DNA of 64,000 bases from Mycolicibacterium rhodesiae JS60 (lineage in GTDB: Bacteria; Actinomycetota; Actinomycetes; Mycobacteriales; Mycobacteriaceae), in contig AGIQ01000002.1 of NCBI GenBank assembly GCA_000230935.2, forward strand, positions 1,798,001 to 1,862,000, given 5' to 3'. This document shows, one piece after another, positions 35,835-45,027 of the stretch. A model generated the notes under the pieces. That model saw only the letters and a list, made by a program, of their open reading frames with translations, ran no database searches and was not told the DNA's origin. The first letter of the stretch is position 1, and each line of letters opens with the position of its first letter. The position numbers and the translations under genes are program-made.

Positions 35835-36701
35835 TTGGCCACTCGGGTTAGCGCTGCCGCGCCGCCACGGGCAACTACTTCCGCCTTGGTCCACGCGCGC
35901 CGCAAAGCGCTCCAAGTCGGCAGCACGCCAGTGCGGGCCGCGGGCACCACCGGCCGCGGAATACAGCTCGCCGTGGATGTACTGCGCTACGCAGTCCTCG
36001 ACTCCATTACGTTGCGATTGCCGGTCAAGGAGTTCCTGTGGCAGGCCTGGGTGCTACTCAAGGTGACCGCGACACCAGCATTGCTGATGGCGATACCTTT
36101 CGGCGCGATGATCACGGTGGTCACATCGGGATTGGTCTCCCAGGTGGGGGCCACCGCTCTCCTCGGAGCGGCGAGTGGCGTAGGAGTCCTCCGGCAGGGC
36201 GCACCCATCACCGCGGGCTTGTTGATGGGTGGGGCGGCGGCTTCGGCGATCGCATCCGACTTCGGGGCCCGTGAAATACGCGAGGAACTCGACGCTATGC
36301 GGGTACTGGGCGTCGACCCTGTTCGGCGCCTGGTGGTGCCGCGGTTTTTGGCGCTGTTACTGATTGCGCCCATTCTCTGTGTGGCCATCATCGTGTCAGG
36401 CACCGGCTCTGCGTTCCTCTTGTCTGTCACGGTCAGTGGAGTCGCCCCGGGAAGTTTCTGGAGTTCATTCGGCACGTTCGCGAAGATGACCGATGTCTGG
36501 TTCGCGGTCGCGAAGAGTCTCGTCTTCGCGGCGATCGTCGCGATCATCTCGGCGCTGCGTGGAATGGAGGCCAAGGGTGGGCCGCGCGGCGTCGCCGATG
36601 CGGTGAATGCAGCGGTCGTGATCAACGTCGTGCTAATCGTTTTTGCGAACCTTGCGATGACGCAGATTCAGACGATGTTCTTCCCGATGGCGATCGCGTG
36701 A
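35835..36701 (+). CDS. yrbEA: YrbE-type permease A of an Mce importer
   Basis: A 288-residue MlaE/YrbE permease that forms the membrane core of the Mce lipid importer, normally with an Mla-type ATPase encoded elsewhere. It has the conserved loop ASDFGAREIREELDAMRVLGVDPVR. The TTG start at 35835 has GAGGAGG 7 bases upstream, which rules out the upstream frame. It is the first gene of an operon running to about 48 kb. Sites 2 and 3 of the 24-bp operator lie in its promoter region. The Mce ATPase (MceG) is not in the window. Confidence 0.92.
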   Translation: MATRVSAAAPPRATTSALVHARRKALQVGSTPVRAAGTTGRGIQLAVDVLRYAVLDSITLRLPVKEFLWQAWVLLKVTATPALLMAIPFGAMITVVTSGLVSQVGATALLGAASGVGVLRQGAPITAGLLMGGAAASAIASDFGAREIREELDAMRVLGVDPVRRLVVPRFLALLLIAPILCVAIIVSGTGSAFLLSVTVSGVAPGSFWSSFGTFAKMTDVWFAVAKSLVFAAIVAIISALRGMEAKGGPRGVADAVNAAVVINVVLIVFANLAMTQIQTMFFPMAIA

Positions 36702-37549
36702 TGTCGGCTCCCTCGACGCTCTCACGCGCCCGCGTCGCGACCGTGGAGGCAATCCTAAAGCCACTTCGTGGGCTTGGTCAGTGGACTTTGTTCATTGGCC
36801 AGACGTTCTGGTATCTGCCACTGACTGTCCGCCGATATTCCCGGCAAACCTTGGCTGCCACCATCAACCTTGCCTGGGGCAGGGGATCGCTGATCGTGGA
36901 TGGCGGCACGATCAGCGTTCTGCTCATCCTTGGCATGGCGGTCGGCGCCTCGCTGGCCATCGAGGCGCTCGCGACGTTGAACATCATTGGGTTCGGAGCA
37001 CTATCGGGCCTCATCGGCGGGGTGGGTGCTGTTCGCGTGATCGGACCGCTGGTCGCTGGCATCGCATTCACCGCGCAGGCGGGTACGCGAATGACTGCGG
37101 AGATCGGCGCGATGCGCATATCGGACGAGATCGACGCCGTCGACGTCATGGGCTTGCGGCCCATACCCTTCGTCGTCGGTACTCGCTTGATCGGCGGATT
37201 GCTCAGCGTCGTACCAGGTTACCTGCTCACCCTGATGTCGACGTTCCTCGTGTTGGAGACGGTGGTGGTCGTATTCAACGGCGAAGCTGGAGGAACCTAC
37301 GACCACTACTTCATTCAGTTCCTGACGCCAATCGACCTTTTTTACTCCTTGATCAAGGCGACGCTCTACTGCATCGCGGCAACATTGATTCATTGCTACT
37401 ACGGCTATTTCGCCTCCGGGGGGCCGGTCGGCGTTGGCCAGGCATCCGGCCGCGCTGTGCGCGCCAGCCTGGTCACCATCGTGATTCTGGATTTCACGAC
37501 GACCGTATTGCTGTGGGGCGTAAAACCCGAGTTCGTGTTCAAAGGATAG
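36701..37549 (+). CDS. yrbEB: YrbE-type permease B of an Mce importer
   Basis: A 282-residue partner permease with the same loop (MTAEIGAMRISDEIDAVDVM). It begins with ATG overlapping the stop of the first permease (TGATG), so the two proteins are made in equal amounts. About five membrane segments. It ends 10 bases before mceA. Confidence 0.92.
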   Translation: MSAPSTLSRARVATVEAILKPLRGLGQWTLFIGQTFWYLPLTVRRYSRQTLAATINLAWGRGSLIVDGGTISVLLILGMAVGASLAIEALATLNIIGFGALSGLIGGVGAVRVIGPLVAGIAFTAQAGTRMTAEIGAMRISDEIDAVDVMGLRPIPFVVGTRLIGGLLSVVPGYLLTLMSTFLVLETVVVVFNGEAGGTYDHYFIQFLTPIDLFYSLIKATLYCIAATLIHCYYGYFASGGPVGVGQASGRAVRASLVTIVILDFTTTVLLWGVKPEFVFKG

Positions 37550-37559
37550 TCCAACAAAC

Positions 37560-38669
37560 ATGTTACGAGGATCAGCGAAGTATCAGCAACGGGTATTGAC
37601 GACTATTGGCGTCGGCGTGGTGCTCTGCATTGCTCTGGCCGTGTGTCTCATCGTCGCCAATCCATTCGGCAGCCGACACAACGATCAGTTCTCCGTGGCG
37701 GTCACAACACCGTACGTGGGGCAAGGTGTCGAGGCGGGAACGGCAGTTGTCCTACACGGCGTCAAAGTGGGACAAGTGTCCAAGGTCACCAACATCGCCG
37801 GCGGCGGCGTGCGGCTTGTCACCGACCTGCAGGCTTTGTCGGTGCGGGGTCTGACCGACACAATGCACATTGATTTCCGGCCCATCAACTACTTCGGCGT
37901 TCCCGGCATCAATTTGGTCCCGAATCAGGGCGGTCAAGCGCTTCGCGACGGGAGCGAGATCAAGGTGGTGCCAACGGGGAACTTCACTCTCTCCCAATTG
38001 CTTTCGCAATTGGGAGACGTGTCGGCCGGCACTCTGACACCGCAGCTCATCAAGGTCATCGACCGGGTGACCCGGTACACCGATGGACTCAACCCGCTGT
38101 TCGAAACCGCTGTGACAGTGACGAGAGCGGTCCACGCCGTACAAACGGTGCCGACAGAGCAGCTGCTTACGAACACTGCATCCGCAATCGGTTCATTCCC
38201 ACCATTCGTAGACGCGGTGGTGACTGCGGGTACGCGCCTGATTGATTTCGGCTACTACCCTGGTCGAAGTTCGGAACCAGCGTCAAGCGGTCCGAAGCTG
38301 GCGTATCCGTACCTCGAAGACGCGAAAGTACCCAATTTTTCCGACGAAACCGAAGAGTACTGGCAGAACCACTATCTCAGCTTTTTGCGACTCGCATCTG
38401 ACGGTCTCTTCGCCTCGGTCGGTAAGCTTCTCTACAGTCATGTGGACGACTTGTCCCCGCTGATCAGCGGCCTCAAAGTCGTTACTGACACGGGACCTGT
38501 CCTGTTGCGGCCGCAAGACATCGCCCAAAAATTGGCTGAACTGCGCTCTCGATTCGAAACCCTCTACGCCGGCGACGGTCAACAGCACGCAATATCGGTC
38601 CGGATCCTGCTGGACAGTCTTCCCGGTGTGGCGGCCCCCCTCGGCATTGTTACGCGGGAGGGACAATGA
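37560..38669 (+). CDS. mceA: MceA: MCE-domain substrate-binding protein
   Basis: A 369-residue protein with an N-terminal membrane anchor (GVGVVLCIALAVCLIVA) and an MCE domain (SVAVTTPYVGQGVEAGTAVVLHGVKVGQVSKV). Residues from about 120 form the long helical region that builds the cell-wall tunnel. Members of the family carry sterols, fatty acids or other hydrophobic molecules across the mycobacterial envelope. Its end overlaps mceB by 4 bases. Confidence 0.9.
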   Translation: MLRGSAKYQQRVLTTIGVGVVLCIALAVCLIVANPFGSRHNDQFSVAVTTPYVGQGVEAGTAVVLHGVKVGQVSKVTNIAGGGVRLVTDLQALSVRGLTDTMHIDFRPINYFGVPGINLVPNQGGQALRDGSEIKVVPTGNFTLSQLLSQLGDVSAGTLTPQLIKVIDRVTRYTDGLNPLFETAVTVTRAVHAVQTVPTEQLLTNTASAIGSFPPFVDAVVTAGTRLIDFGYYPGRSSEPASSGPKLAYPYLEDAKVPNFSDETEEYWQNHYLSFLRLASDGLFASVGKLLYSHVDDLSPLISGLKVVTDTGPVLLRPQDIAQKLAELRSRFETLYAGDGQQHAISVRILLDSLPGVAAPLGIVTREGQ

Positions 38670-39670
38670 AGCCCTTCGCCGTTTTGTGGCGTGTTGGTCT
38701 GAGTATTGGCATTGCCGCTGCGCTTTTCGTCTTGCTGTCGAACACCCTGACCAATCCCGTTGCGGTCGATACGCGGACGTACACCGCGGAATACACGGAC
38801 GCGTCTGGACTTCATCCAGATGGCGACGTGCGGGTCCGGGGGGTCCGCGTGGGGAAGATCGAGTCAGTCGACCTCGTCCGGCGCGACGGACAGAATGTTG
38901 CACAGGTCAAGTTCACCCTGGATCAGAGATACGGCATCGTCGCGGTCAGCAGGCTCGCCATCAAGTTCCAGGCTCTGACGGGTGTTCGCTACATGGATAT
39001 CACGAACCCCGCTGAGGGATACCGCGTCGCCGACCTAGTGACCAAAGTGCCCACGACGATGACCCAGCCTTCCTTCGACGTCACAGCCCTGTTCAACGGA
39101 TTGCAACCCGTCCTTTCCACGCTGAGCCCAGAAGAGATCAATACGTTCTCGGCGAATGCGGCGTCGTTCTTGACCGGTGACGGCAGCGGATTGGCGCCAC
39201 TGCTGGATAGCATGCGCCGACTGACTGAATTCGTATCGGATCGGCAACTGGTGGTGGAAGCACTGATAAGGAACTTGTCCGACGTCGCCGACGCCATCAA
39301 CGGCAAGTCCAAACAATTTATCCACCTCGTGGACATAGTGAATCAACCAGTAGACCAAGTACTGACGATCTTGGATGAATTTCGCAAATCGCTGTTATAC
39401 GGCGGCGACTTCTTCGATCCCGCCGTACGACTGCTGCACAATGCTGGCTTAAGGCCAGGAATCAACATCGACACTGCACTGGACCGCGCATTCAGTAATC
39501 TCGACAATTTCTTTGACGCGTTCAAGCTGGTCCCAGTGATCAATGAGAACATTCCACCCCCACGCGACGACGGAACATCCGTAGAGCCGTGCTCACGGGG
39601 CAACCTTCAACTGCCAGAGACGATGGACGTGCTGCTGAATGGTCAAAGGGTAGTGCTATGCAATCGCTGA
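38666..39670 (+). CDS. mceB: MceB: MCE-domain protein
   Basis: A 334-residue Mce subunit with an N-terminal anchor (VGLSIGIAAALFVLL), an MCE domain (YTDASGLHPDGDVRVRGVRVGKIESV) and a C-terminal cysteine pair (VEPCSRG and VVLCNR) typical of MceB, probably a disulphide. Start ATG overlaps mceA. The 3' end overlaps mceC by 13 bases. Confidence 0.9.
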   Translation: MKPFAVLWRVGLSIGIAAALFVLLSNTLTNPVAVDTRTYTAEYTDASGLHPDGDVRVRGVRVGKIESVDLVRRDGQNVAQVKFTLDQRYGIVAVSRLAIKFQALTGVRYMDITNPAEGYRVADLVTKVPTTMTQPSFDVTALFNGLQPVLSTLSPEEINTFSANAASFLTGDGSGLAPLLDSMRRLTEFVSDRQLVVEALIRNLSDVADAINGKSKQFIHLVDIVNQPVDQVLTILDEFRKSLLYGGDFFDPAVRLLHNAGLRPGINIDTALDRAFSNLDNFFDAFKLVPVINENIPPPRDDGTSVEPCSRGNLQLPETMDVLLNGQRVVLCNR

Positions 39671-40638
39671 AATTGACGAGGGCGCTTCGGAACCCGATCA
39701 CGTGGGGTGCCGGGGCGATCGTGCTCGCTACCGTGGTGGCGCTGGTGTTGGCCTACGTCTACTACAACCCTCCGGGCCAGAACAAGGTCGTGGCTTTCTA
39801 CACCGACGATGCGGCGTCGATCCGCCCCGGAGATGAGATACGAACGGCGGGTATCACGGTCGGGAGGGTTACGGATCTTTCGCTGGAACAGAATCAGGTC
39901 TTGGTAAAGGCGCGTATCGCCAATGATGTGTTCGTCGGCGACCGGTCACAAATTGATGTGCGAATGTTGACTGTCGTTGGGGGCTACTACGTCAACCTCG
40001 CATCGATTGGCGACGCCCCGCTGGGAGCAAACGTCATTCCCATCTCACGCGTCACGATGCCGTACAGCCTTGTCCGGGCACTCACCGACACCACCAAGAT
40101 CACCCAAAATGTCAATGCACAGCCGCTCAATGAATCGCTCAACCAACTCCAACAGGGCCTCACTGGTACAAACGTCGAGGTGGTGTCGACCGCGATCAAC
40201 GCCGGCAACGCATTGATGTCGACGATAGAAAGGCAGCGAGGCCAAGTCACGAAGATTCTGAATTTATCGGACGAGTACATTCACGCACTCTCGGAGTATC
40301 GCGATAAATTCACACAGTTAGTCAGAAAAGTGTCGATCGTGACTCAAACAATGATGATCTACAACGATGGTCTGTCCACTACGATCGGCGGGCTGGCCGA
40401 CACCATCCTTGCATTGAAACCAGTTGGTGACTTCTACGACAACCATCGCGTTGAATTCGTGGAGAAGGTGCGTCAATTTTTGTATAAAGGTCGACTATTC
40501 GTGGAGCGCAATGGGTTGACGATACGCGCTCTAAAGCGGGTGCAGAACTTGTTGGACCGCGTCCTCGACGCACAGAACGCGGAGCCGGCACTGCTCGCAA
40601 CTGACATGTGCGTGCCGCTACCGGGGAGTCCGTGCTGA
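39658..40638 (+). CDS. mceC: MceC: MCE-domain protein
   Basis: A 326-residue Mce subunit. Anchor WGAGAIVLATVVALVLAYVY, MCE domain (TDDAASIRPGDEIRTAGITVGRV), then helical tail. AAAGGG lies 6 bases before the ATG at 39658, inside the mceB frame. It lacks the long proline-rich extension found in many MceC proteins. C-terminal MCVPLPGSPC carries two cysteines. Confidence 0.88.
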   Translation: MQSLKLTRALRNPITWGAGAIVLATVVALVLAYVYYNPPGQNKVVAFYTDDAASIRPGDEIRTAGITVGRVTDLSLEQNQVLVKARIANDVFVGDRSQIDVRMLTVVGGYYVNLASIGDAPLGANVIPISRVTMPYSLVRALTDTTKITQNVNAQPLNESLNQLQQGLTGTNVEVVSTAINAGNALMSTIERQRGQVTKILNLSDEYIHALSEYRDKFTQLVRKVSIVTQTMMIYNDGLSTTIGGLADTILALKPVGDFYDNHRVEFVEKVRQFLYKGRLFVERNGLTIRALKRVQNLLDRVLDAQNAEPALLATDMCVPLPGSPC

Positions 40639-41732
40639 TGGCCGCGCCACGGCTTTCCCGGTCCCGGCGAGCAGCAGCGGCATTGATCGCTGTGACCGTG
40701 GTCCTGTCCTGCGGCTCGTGCGCGGCCCTCGATCACGAGGCTTCCGTCCGATACTGCGCGCTCATGCCGGACAGCGTCGGGCTCTACGTCAACAACGCGG
40801 TTACCCAAATGGGTTACCCGATCGGAAAAATAGCCGCGATCACTCCCGCGGCGAAGTCTGTCCGAGTGGACTTCACGGTCGACGCGGGGCGGATGCTCCC
40901 CGCTGATGCGAAAGCGGTCATCAGGTCAACCTCGATCCTCGCTGACCGGTCGTTGGAACTCGTCGGCAACTACGACTCGGGCCCCAAACTGTCTGCGGGG
41001 AGCTGCGTTCCACTCAACCGATCAGTGACTCCGAAGAGCTTGTCCGAGGTAATCGGGGCGTCGACCGAATTCATCAACTCGATAAACCCTGCGGGGTCCG
41101 ACAATGTCGGTGACATCGTCGGGGGTGTCGACCAGGCGCTGCGCAATCAAGGGCCTGGTGCCAACAAGCTGCTCACCACCCTGTCGGCGACACTCGACTC
41201 GCCCGAGCAAGCCATTGGCGACCTGGGGTCCATCACCACGAACCTGACTCAACTGACGACGACGCTGGCCGACATCGAACCGACGTTGAAAAGCGTGATG
41301 ACGGACGCGGCTGGCCCCGTCGGCGAAGACGTCGACAAGACGGGCCAAAACGCATCGAAGGTATTCGAAGGAATGGTGCCGATCATCTCCGCGGCCGCAG
41401 ACCTGGAGACGCAACTCGGTCCACAGATACAGCAATTACTCGATGCGGTATCGGTTGCGGTGCGGAAGGCCACACCGCGCGCCCCGTACTACGCGAGTCT
41501 GTTGAACGTGGCGCCGCGCCTGATCAATGGGCTGGCAAACCTCGCCAACACCCATCAATTCTCGCTCCGATATCGTCCGCCCCTCTACCGCCTCCGTACG
41601 CCCGACGGTGTATTGCAATGCAACATCATGAATGCGTCGGTGCCGGGTAGCTGCGCAAATGTGCAAGGCACACCGTACGCGGTAGACGTTGCGCTCCTGC
41701 AGTACGTGCTGACGGAGGCGGCCAACAAGTGA
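40638..41732 (+). CDS. mceD: MceD: MCE-domain protein, possible lipoprotein
   Basis: A 364-residue Mce subunit, shorter than the about 500-residue MceD of well-known operons. The N-terminus (ALIAVTVVLSCGSCAALD) ends in a lipobox-like VLSC, so it could be lipid-anchored. The MCE domain (YCALMPDSVGLYVNNAVTQMGYPIGKIAAI) follows. The ATG at 40638 overlaps the mceC stop; a GTG at 40632 is the alternative. Position in the operon assigns it as D. Confidence 0.82.
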   Translation: MAAPRLSRSRRAAAALIAVTVVLSCGSCAALDHEASVRYCALMPDSVGLYVNNAVTQMGYPIGKIAAITPAAKSVRVDFTVDAGRMLPADAKAVIRSTSILADRSLELVGNYDSGPKLSAGSCVPLNRSVTPKSLSEVIGASTEFINSINPAGSDNVGDIVGGVDQALRNQGPGANKLLTTLSATLDSPEQAIGDLGSITTNLTQLTTTLADIEPTLKSVMTDAAGPVGEDVDKTGQNASKVFEGMVPIISAAADLETQLGPQIQQLLDAVSVAVRKATPRAPYYASLLNVAPRLINGLANLANTHQFSLRYRPPLYRLRTPDGVLQCNIMNASVPGSCANVQGTPYAVDVALLQYVLTEAANK

Positions 41733-42730
41733 CGTCACGATCACGGCCGATTGCCTTCGCCCTCGCCGCAGCCTGCTCCGTCACGATCTCGTCGTGCGCG
41801 TCACTCAATGTCGATGCGTTGCCGCAGCCGGGCACGTCCTATGACGACGGATACGACGTCGTCATGCAATTCGACAGCGTTCTCAACCTTCCCGAACACG
41901 CGAAGGTGGTGCTCGACGGAGTGACCGTCGGAACGGTGTCGAAGATGACGCTGACGAGCCGCGACGTCGATGTCACCGCCCGTATCGGCTCGGACGTCGT
42001 CATCCCCTCGGACATCCGCGCGGTACTGCAGCAAGCCACGGTTTTGGGCGACATCTATGTCGCCCTGGAGCGCCCGTCTCCCGGCGGTGCGCCGGCACCC
42101 CCACTGGCTGCTGGCGCCGCGATCCCCCTTGCCCAGACGACGTCGCCACCACAACTTGAAGACACGATCGCCAGCCTGGCGAACTTCGTGTCGAGCGGGT
42201 CGATTCAGCGGGCACAGAACACCATCATTCGTCTCAATCGAGTACTACCGTCCAGTGCCGAGGTGCGCACGTTGACGGGGCGGGTCGAATCCAACCTCGC
42301 GACCTTGGCGGCCAACCTCGACCAGGCGGACCAACTGCTCGACGGTGTATCGCAAACCGCCGAGAATGTGAACGGTCACATTCCGCAACTGCAATTGTGG
42401 TTCTCCCCGAAGGGGCAGCTCGGGTTTGAGCGCTTCATCGCTGTCACAAATTTCGTGTCCAAACTCCTCCCAGGCGTCGGAAGCATTGGTGCCGGCGGAT
42501 ATTGGCTGGTGCCCTTCCTGAGGTCACTGGCCGACTCCGTGGGCGCGGTTCAGCAATCGAAGGTCGCCGGCGAGGCGGAAATACCGAAGTATCGACATTT
42601 GTTCACCGACGTTTTCCTTCCCGAGGACAAATATCCGGCGATCAACATCACCTCGATAGTGGGACCTGACGGGCGAGAACTACTGGGCAATACGCAAGAC
42701 GTGCTGCGTATCTTGGGAGCCATGCCATGA
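41729..42730 (+). CDS. mceE: MceE: MCE-domain lipoprotein
   Basis: A 333-residue subunit with a signal peptide and lipobox (SVTISSC) typical of the lipoprotein Mce subunit. The MCE domain (MQFDSVLNLPEHAKVVLDGVTVGTVSKM) and helical tail follow. GTG start overlaps the mceD stop; its end overlaps mceF. Confidence 0.87.
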   Translation: MTSRSRPIAFALAAACSVTISSCASLNVDALPQPGTSYDDGYDVVMQFDSVLNLPEHAKVVLDGVTVGTVSKMTLTSRDVDVTARIGSDVVIPSDIRAVLQQATVLGDIYVALERPSPGGAPAPPLAAGAAIPLAQTTSPPQLEDTIASLANFVSSGSIQRAQNTIIRLNRVLPSSAEVRTLTGRVESNLATLAANLDQADQLLDGVSQTAENVNGHIPQLQLWFSPKGQLGFERFIAVTNFVSKLLPGVGSIGAGGYWLVPFLRSLADSVGAVQQSKVAGEAEIPKYRHLFTDVFLPEDKYPAINITSIVGPDGRELLGNTQDVLRILGAMP

Positions 42731-43531
42731 GAATGCGCGACGTAGCTTCGTTTTTGGCGTTCTTCGTCATGATCGTGTCCGTCTTGGGTTATTTGGGATC
42801 GCTCGGACTGCGCGTCAACCCGCCCTCGGCCCGAACCGACCTCACCATGGACGTTCCAGACGTCAATGGAATCGTTGTCGGGTCGAACGTGCTGTTGCGT
42901 GGTGCGCCGGTCGGCAAGGTGGTCAGCACCGGCACGTCCGTACGTGCGGCGACCATCGGGTTCTACGTCGATTCTCGATATCGAATTCCCGTCGACACCG
43001 AGGTGCGGCTGGAGAATCTGTCCGCTCTGGGCGAGTCATACATCGAGTTGCGGCCTCACAGCGATGGCGGACCAATGCTGCAAGGTGGCCAGCGTATCTC
43101 CACGGAGTCGATTGTGCAGCCACCGTCGATTTCCGAGCTGTCGACGAGCGTTGTCCGAGTACTCAATCAGCTCGACCCGGACGCGCTCGCACGCATCATT
43201 AGCGAGTCTGATACCGCACTGCCAGACCCGAATAACGTCCTTCCAAACCTGTCACGCGCGAGCACTCTGTTGAACAACACCGTCAACGACATGAACGGCC
43301 AGGGCCGTCAACTCCTCAGCAATTTCCAGACGCTCCTCCGCAACGCCGAATGGGTCAACCCCACACTGACCAGCCTCGCACCCAAAACTCAGGGTATTGG
43401 CCGCGGAATGCAAGACTTCTACAAACACATACCGATCGTGATCCACCGTGGCGAACCGGCCAACGTCGGAAACTTGAACAACCTGGTCGCGCGAATCCAA
43501 GTGTGGTTCCCCCGAAATCGTGGAGGGTTTC

Positions 43532-44467
43532 CTATGCCGCTTCGGGCTTGGTCTTGGATTCCCTGATCTCGTAGTTGACGGGCGATAGCCCGTCGGCGGC
43601 ACTGTGGCGGCGTTGGTGATTGTAGAAGGTGTAGCACCAGTCGATTACCACAGCCTGCGCATGGATAGTATCACGGAAACGATTGCGGGACAAGACTTCC
43701 CATTCCAAGGAAGAGAAGAACGCCTCCGCGGCAGCATTATCGAAACACGATCCGACCCGGCCCATTGACTGCCGAATCCCCAACTGGCGGCACAGCGTGG
43801 TGAACGCGTGTGCGGTGTAGGTGCTACCGCGATCGGTATGGAATATGACCCGCTCGGAGTCCTCATCGCGCCAGATCACTTGGCGGCCGCCGCGCGCGGC
43901 CACAGCCATCTTGATCGCCGCACACGCCAACTCGGCATCCGGATGCAGGCCCATGGCTGCCCCCAGCAGCCGGCGGCTGTAGAGGTCGATCACGGTCGCC
44001 AGATACAGCTTCTGGCCGGACTCAGTGGGGATCTCAGTCATGTCACCGACCCATTTGCGGTTCGGCGTAGCCGCGGTGAAGTCTCGTTTGACCAGGTCAG
44101 GAAACTTCGGTGCCGTCTTGTCCTGCTTGGTGAGCCCATTGCGGCGCTTGATGCGGCGCGCCACCAAACCCTGGCGGCGCATCGAGTCGGCCACCGTCTT
44201 TTCCGACACTTCCCAACCCAGATCGCGCAGGTCAGCGACCAGCCGCGGCGAACCATGCAGCCCCTTGGCCGCCGTGAACGCCGCGGCGACCGCGCTATCG
44301 AGGTGCGCGCGGCGCCGATCGGTGTCGGTATGCAACCCATCAGAGTTCTCAGCACGGCTAATCCACTTGTAGAACCACGACACGCTCACACTGAGCAGAG
44401 CGCACGTGATCGTATGCGGCACCCGGTATTTGGTCCTCTGGTCGGCGATGAAGCGTGCCACGCTCAC
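43532..44467 (-). CDS. IS3-family transposase OrfB (DDE integrase core)
   Basis: A 311-residue transposase with the DDE triad at Asp142 (WVGDMTEI), Asp212 (HTDRGSTYT) and Glu248 (DNAAAEAFFSSLE), with the family's 35-residue D-to-E spacing. The GTG start overlaps the orfA stop codon and has AAGGAGG 7 bases upstream. Although it is in the -1 frame relative to orfA, no obvious slippery heptamer is visible. It therefore may be made by reinitiation as well as by frameshifting. Confidence 0.93.
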   Translation of the reverse strand: MSVARFIADQRTKYRVPHTITCALLSVSVSWFYKWISRAENSDGLHTDTDRRRAHLDSAVAAAFTAAKGLHGSPRLVADLRDLGWEVSEKTVADSMRRQGLVARRIKRRNGLTKQDKTAPKFPDLVKRDFTAATPNRKWVGDMTEIPTESGQKLYLATVIDLYSRRLLGAAMGLHPDAELACAAIKMAVAARGGRQVIWRDEDSERVIFHTDRGSTYTAHAFTTLCRQLGIRQSMGRVGSCFDNAAAEAFFSSLEWEVLSRNRFRDTIHAQAVVIDWCYTFYNHQRRHSAADGLSPVNYEIRESKTKPEAA

Positions 44468-44754
44468 TTCGTCGCCTCCTTCACCCACAGGACCACTGAT
44501 CGCTTGAGGACATCGCGCTCCATCCGCAGCTCAGCGTTCTCGCCGCGCAGGCGTTTGAGCTCCTCCATGTCATCGCGGGTCAGCTCGCCCCGGCCCTCGC
44601 GGGCCTCGCGGTCCTGGGCAACCCAGTTGCCCAGCGTGCCCTCGTGGATCCCCAGGTCCCGCGCGACCTGGGCGATCGGCTTACCCGTCTCAAGCACGAT
44701 CCGCACAGCGCCCTCACGGAACTCCCGGTCGTACTTCTTCCGTTTCTCTGACAT
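44464..44754 (-). CDS. IS3-family transposase OrfA (helix-turn-helix)
   Basis: A 96-residue protein. Helix-turn-helix at about residues 10-50 (FREGAVRIVLETGKPIAQVA, then RDLGIHEGTLGNW), followed by a leucine-rich coiled coil (MEELKRLRGENAELRMERDV) that oligomerises with OrfB. Overlaps orfB by 4 bases. Confidence 0.92.
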   Translation of the reverse strand: MSEKRKKYDREFREGAVRIVLETGKPIAQVARDLGIHEGTLGNWVAQDREAREGRGELTRDDMEELKRLRGENAELRMERDVLKRSVVLWVKEATK

Positions 44755-45027
44755 CGCTACTCCTTATAGCCGATGCCTCCACGGTCTCGGGGGAAGGCCA
44801 AAGGCCTTCTTGATGATCGTGGCGGCGACCTCAAAGTCTTAGGTGAGGCGTTTCAACCGAAGCTCAACACGATCGCCGGGGCGTTGATGAACTTCGACAC
44901 CGGGCAAATTTTGGACCACTTCCTTCAGCAAGTGCCCGCTGACGGGACGATCACGCTGCGTATCACGCCGTGATGCCCGGGTCGGCGATCGCGTGCGCGT
45001 CGATCTGAAAACCGAGAAAGGATGACA

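Larger units (their letters stand above)
43507..44795 (-). mobile_element. IS3-family insertion sequence
   Basis: About 1,289 bases bounded by 20-base inverted repeats (left 43507-43526, right 44776-44795) that match at 18 of 20 positions and begin TTCCCCCGA. It carries orfA and orfB on the minus strand, opposite to mceF. Both flanks show GG next to the ends, so a duplication longer than 2 bases is not evident. The open reading frames look intact, so the element may be active or recently inserted. Confidence 0.9.
42727..44973 (+). pseudogene. mceF: mceF, interrupted by an IS3-family element
   Basis: MceF starts normally (FLAFFVMIVSVLGYLGSLGL anchor, MCE domain with VNGIVVGSNVLLRGAPVGKV) and runs to about codon 260. 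An insertion sequence (43507-44795) then cuts it. The native C-terminus reappears after the element (GEAFQPKLNTIAGALMNFDT, then GQILDHFLQQVPADGTITLR) at 44797-44973. The truncated product would end with residues read from the element. This probably inactivates the importer unless another mceF complements it. Removing the element with one GG does not restore the frame, so a few bases may also have been lost. Confidence 0.88.

Noticed and set aside
43507..44795. A clean 3- or 4-base target duplication of the IS element
   Set aside because: Only GG is shared by both flanks, so a longer duplication cannot be claimed.
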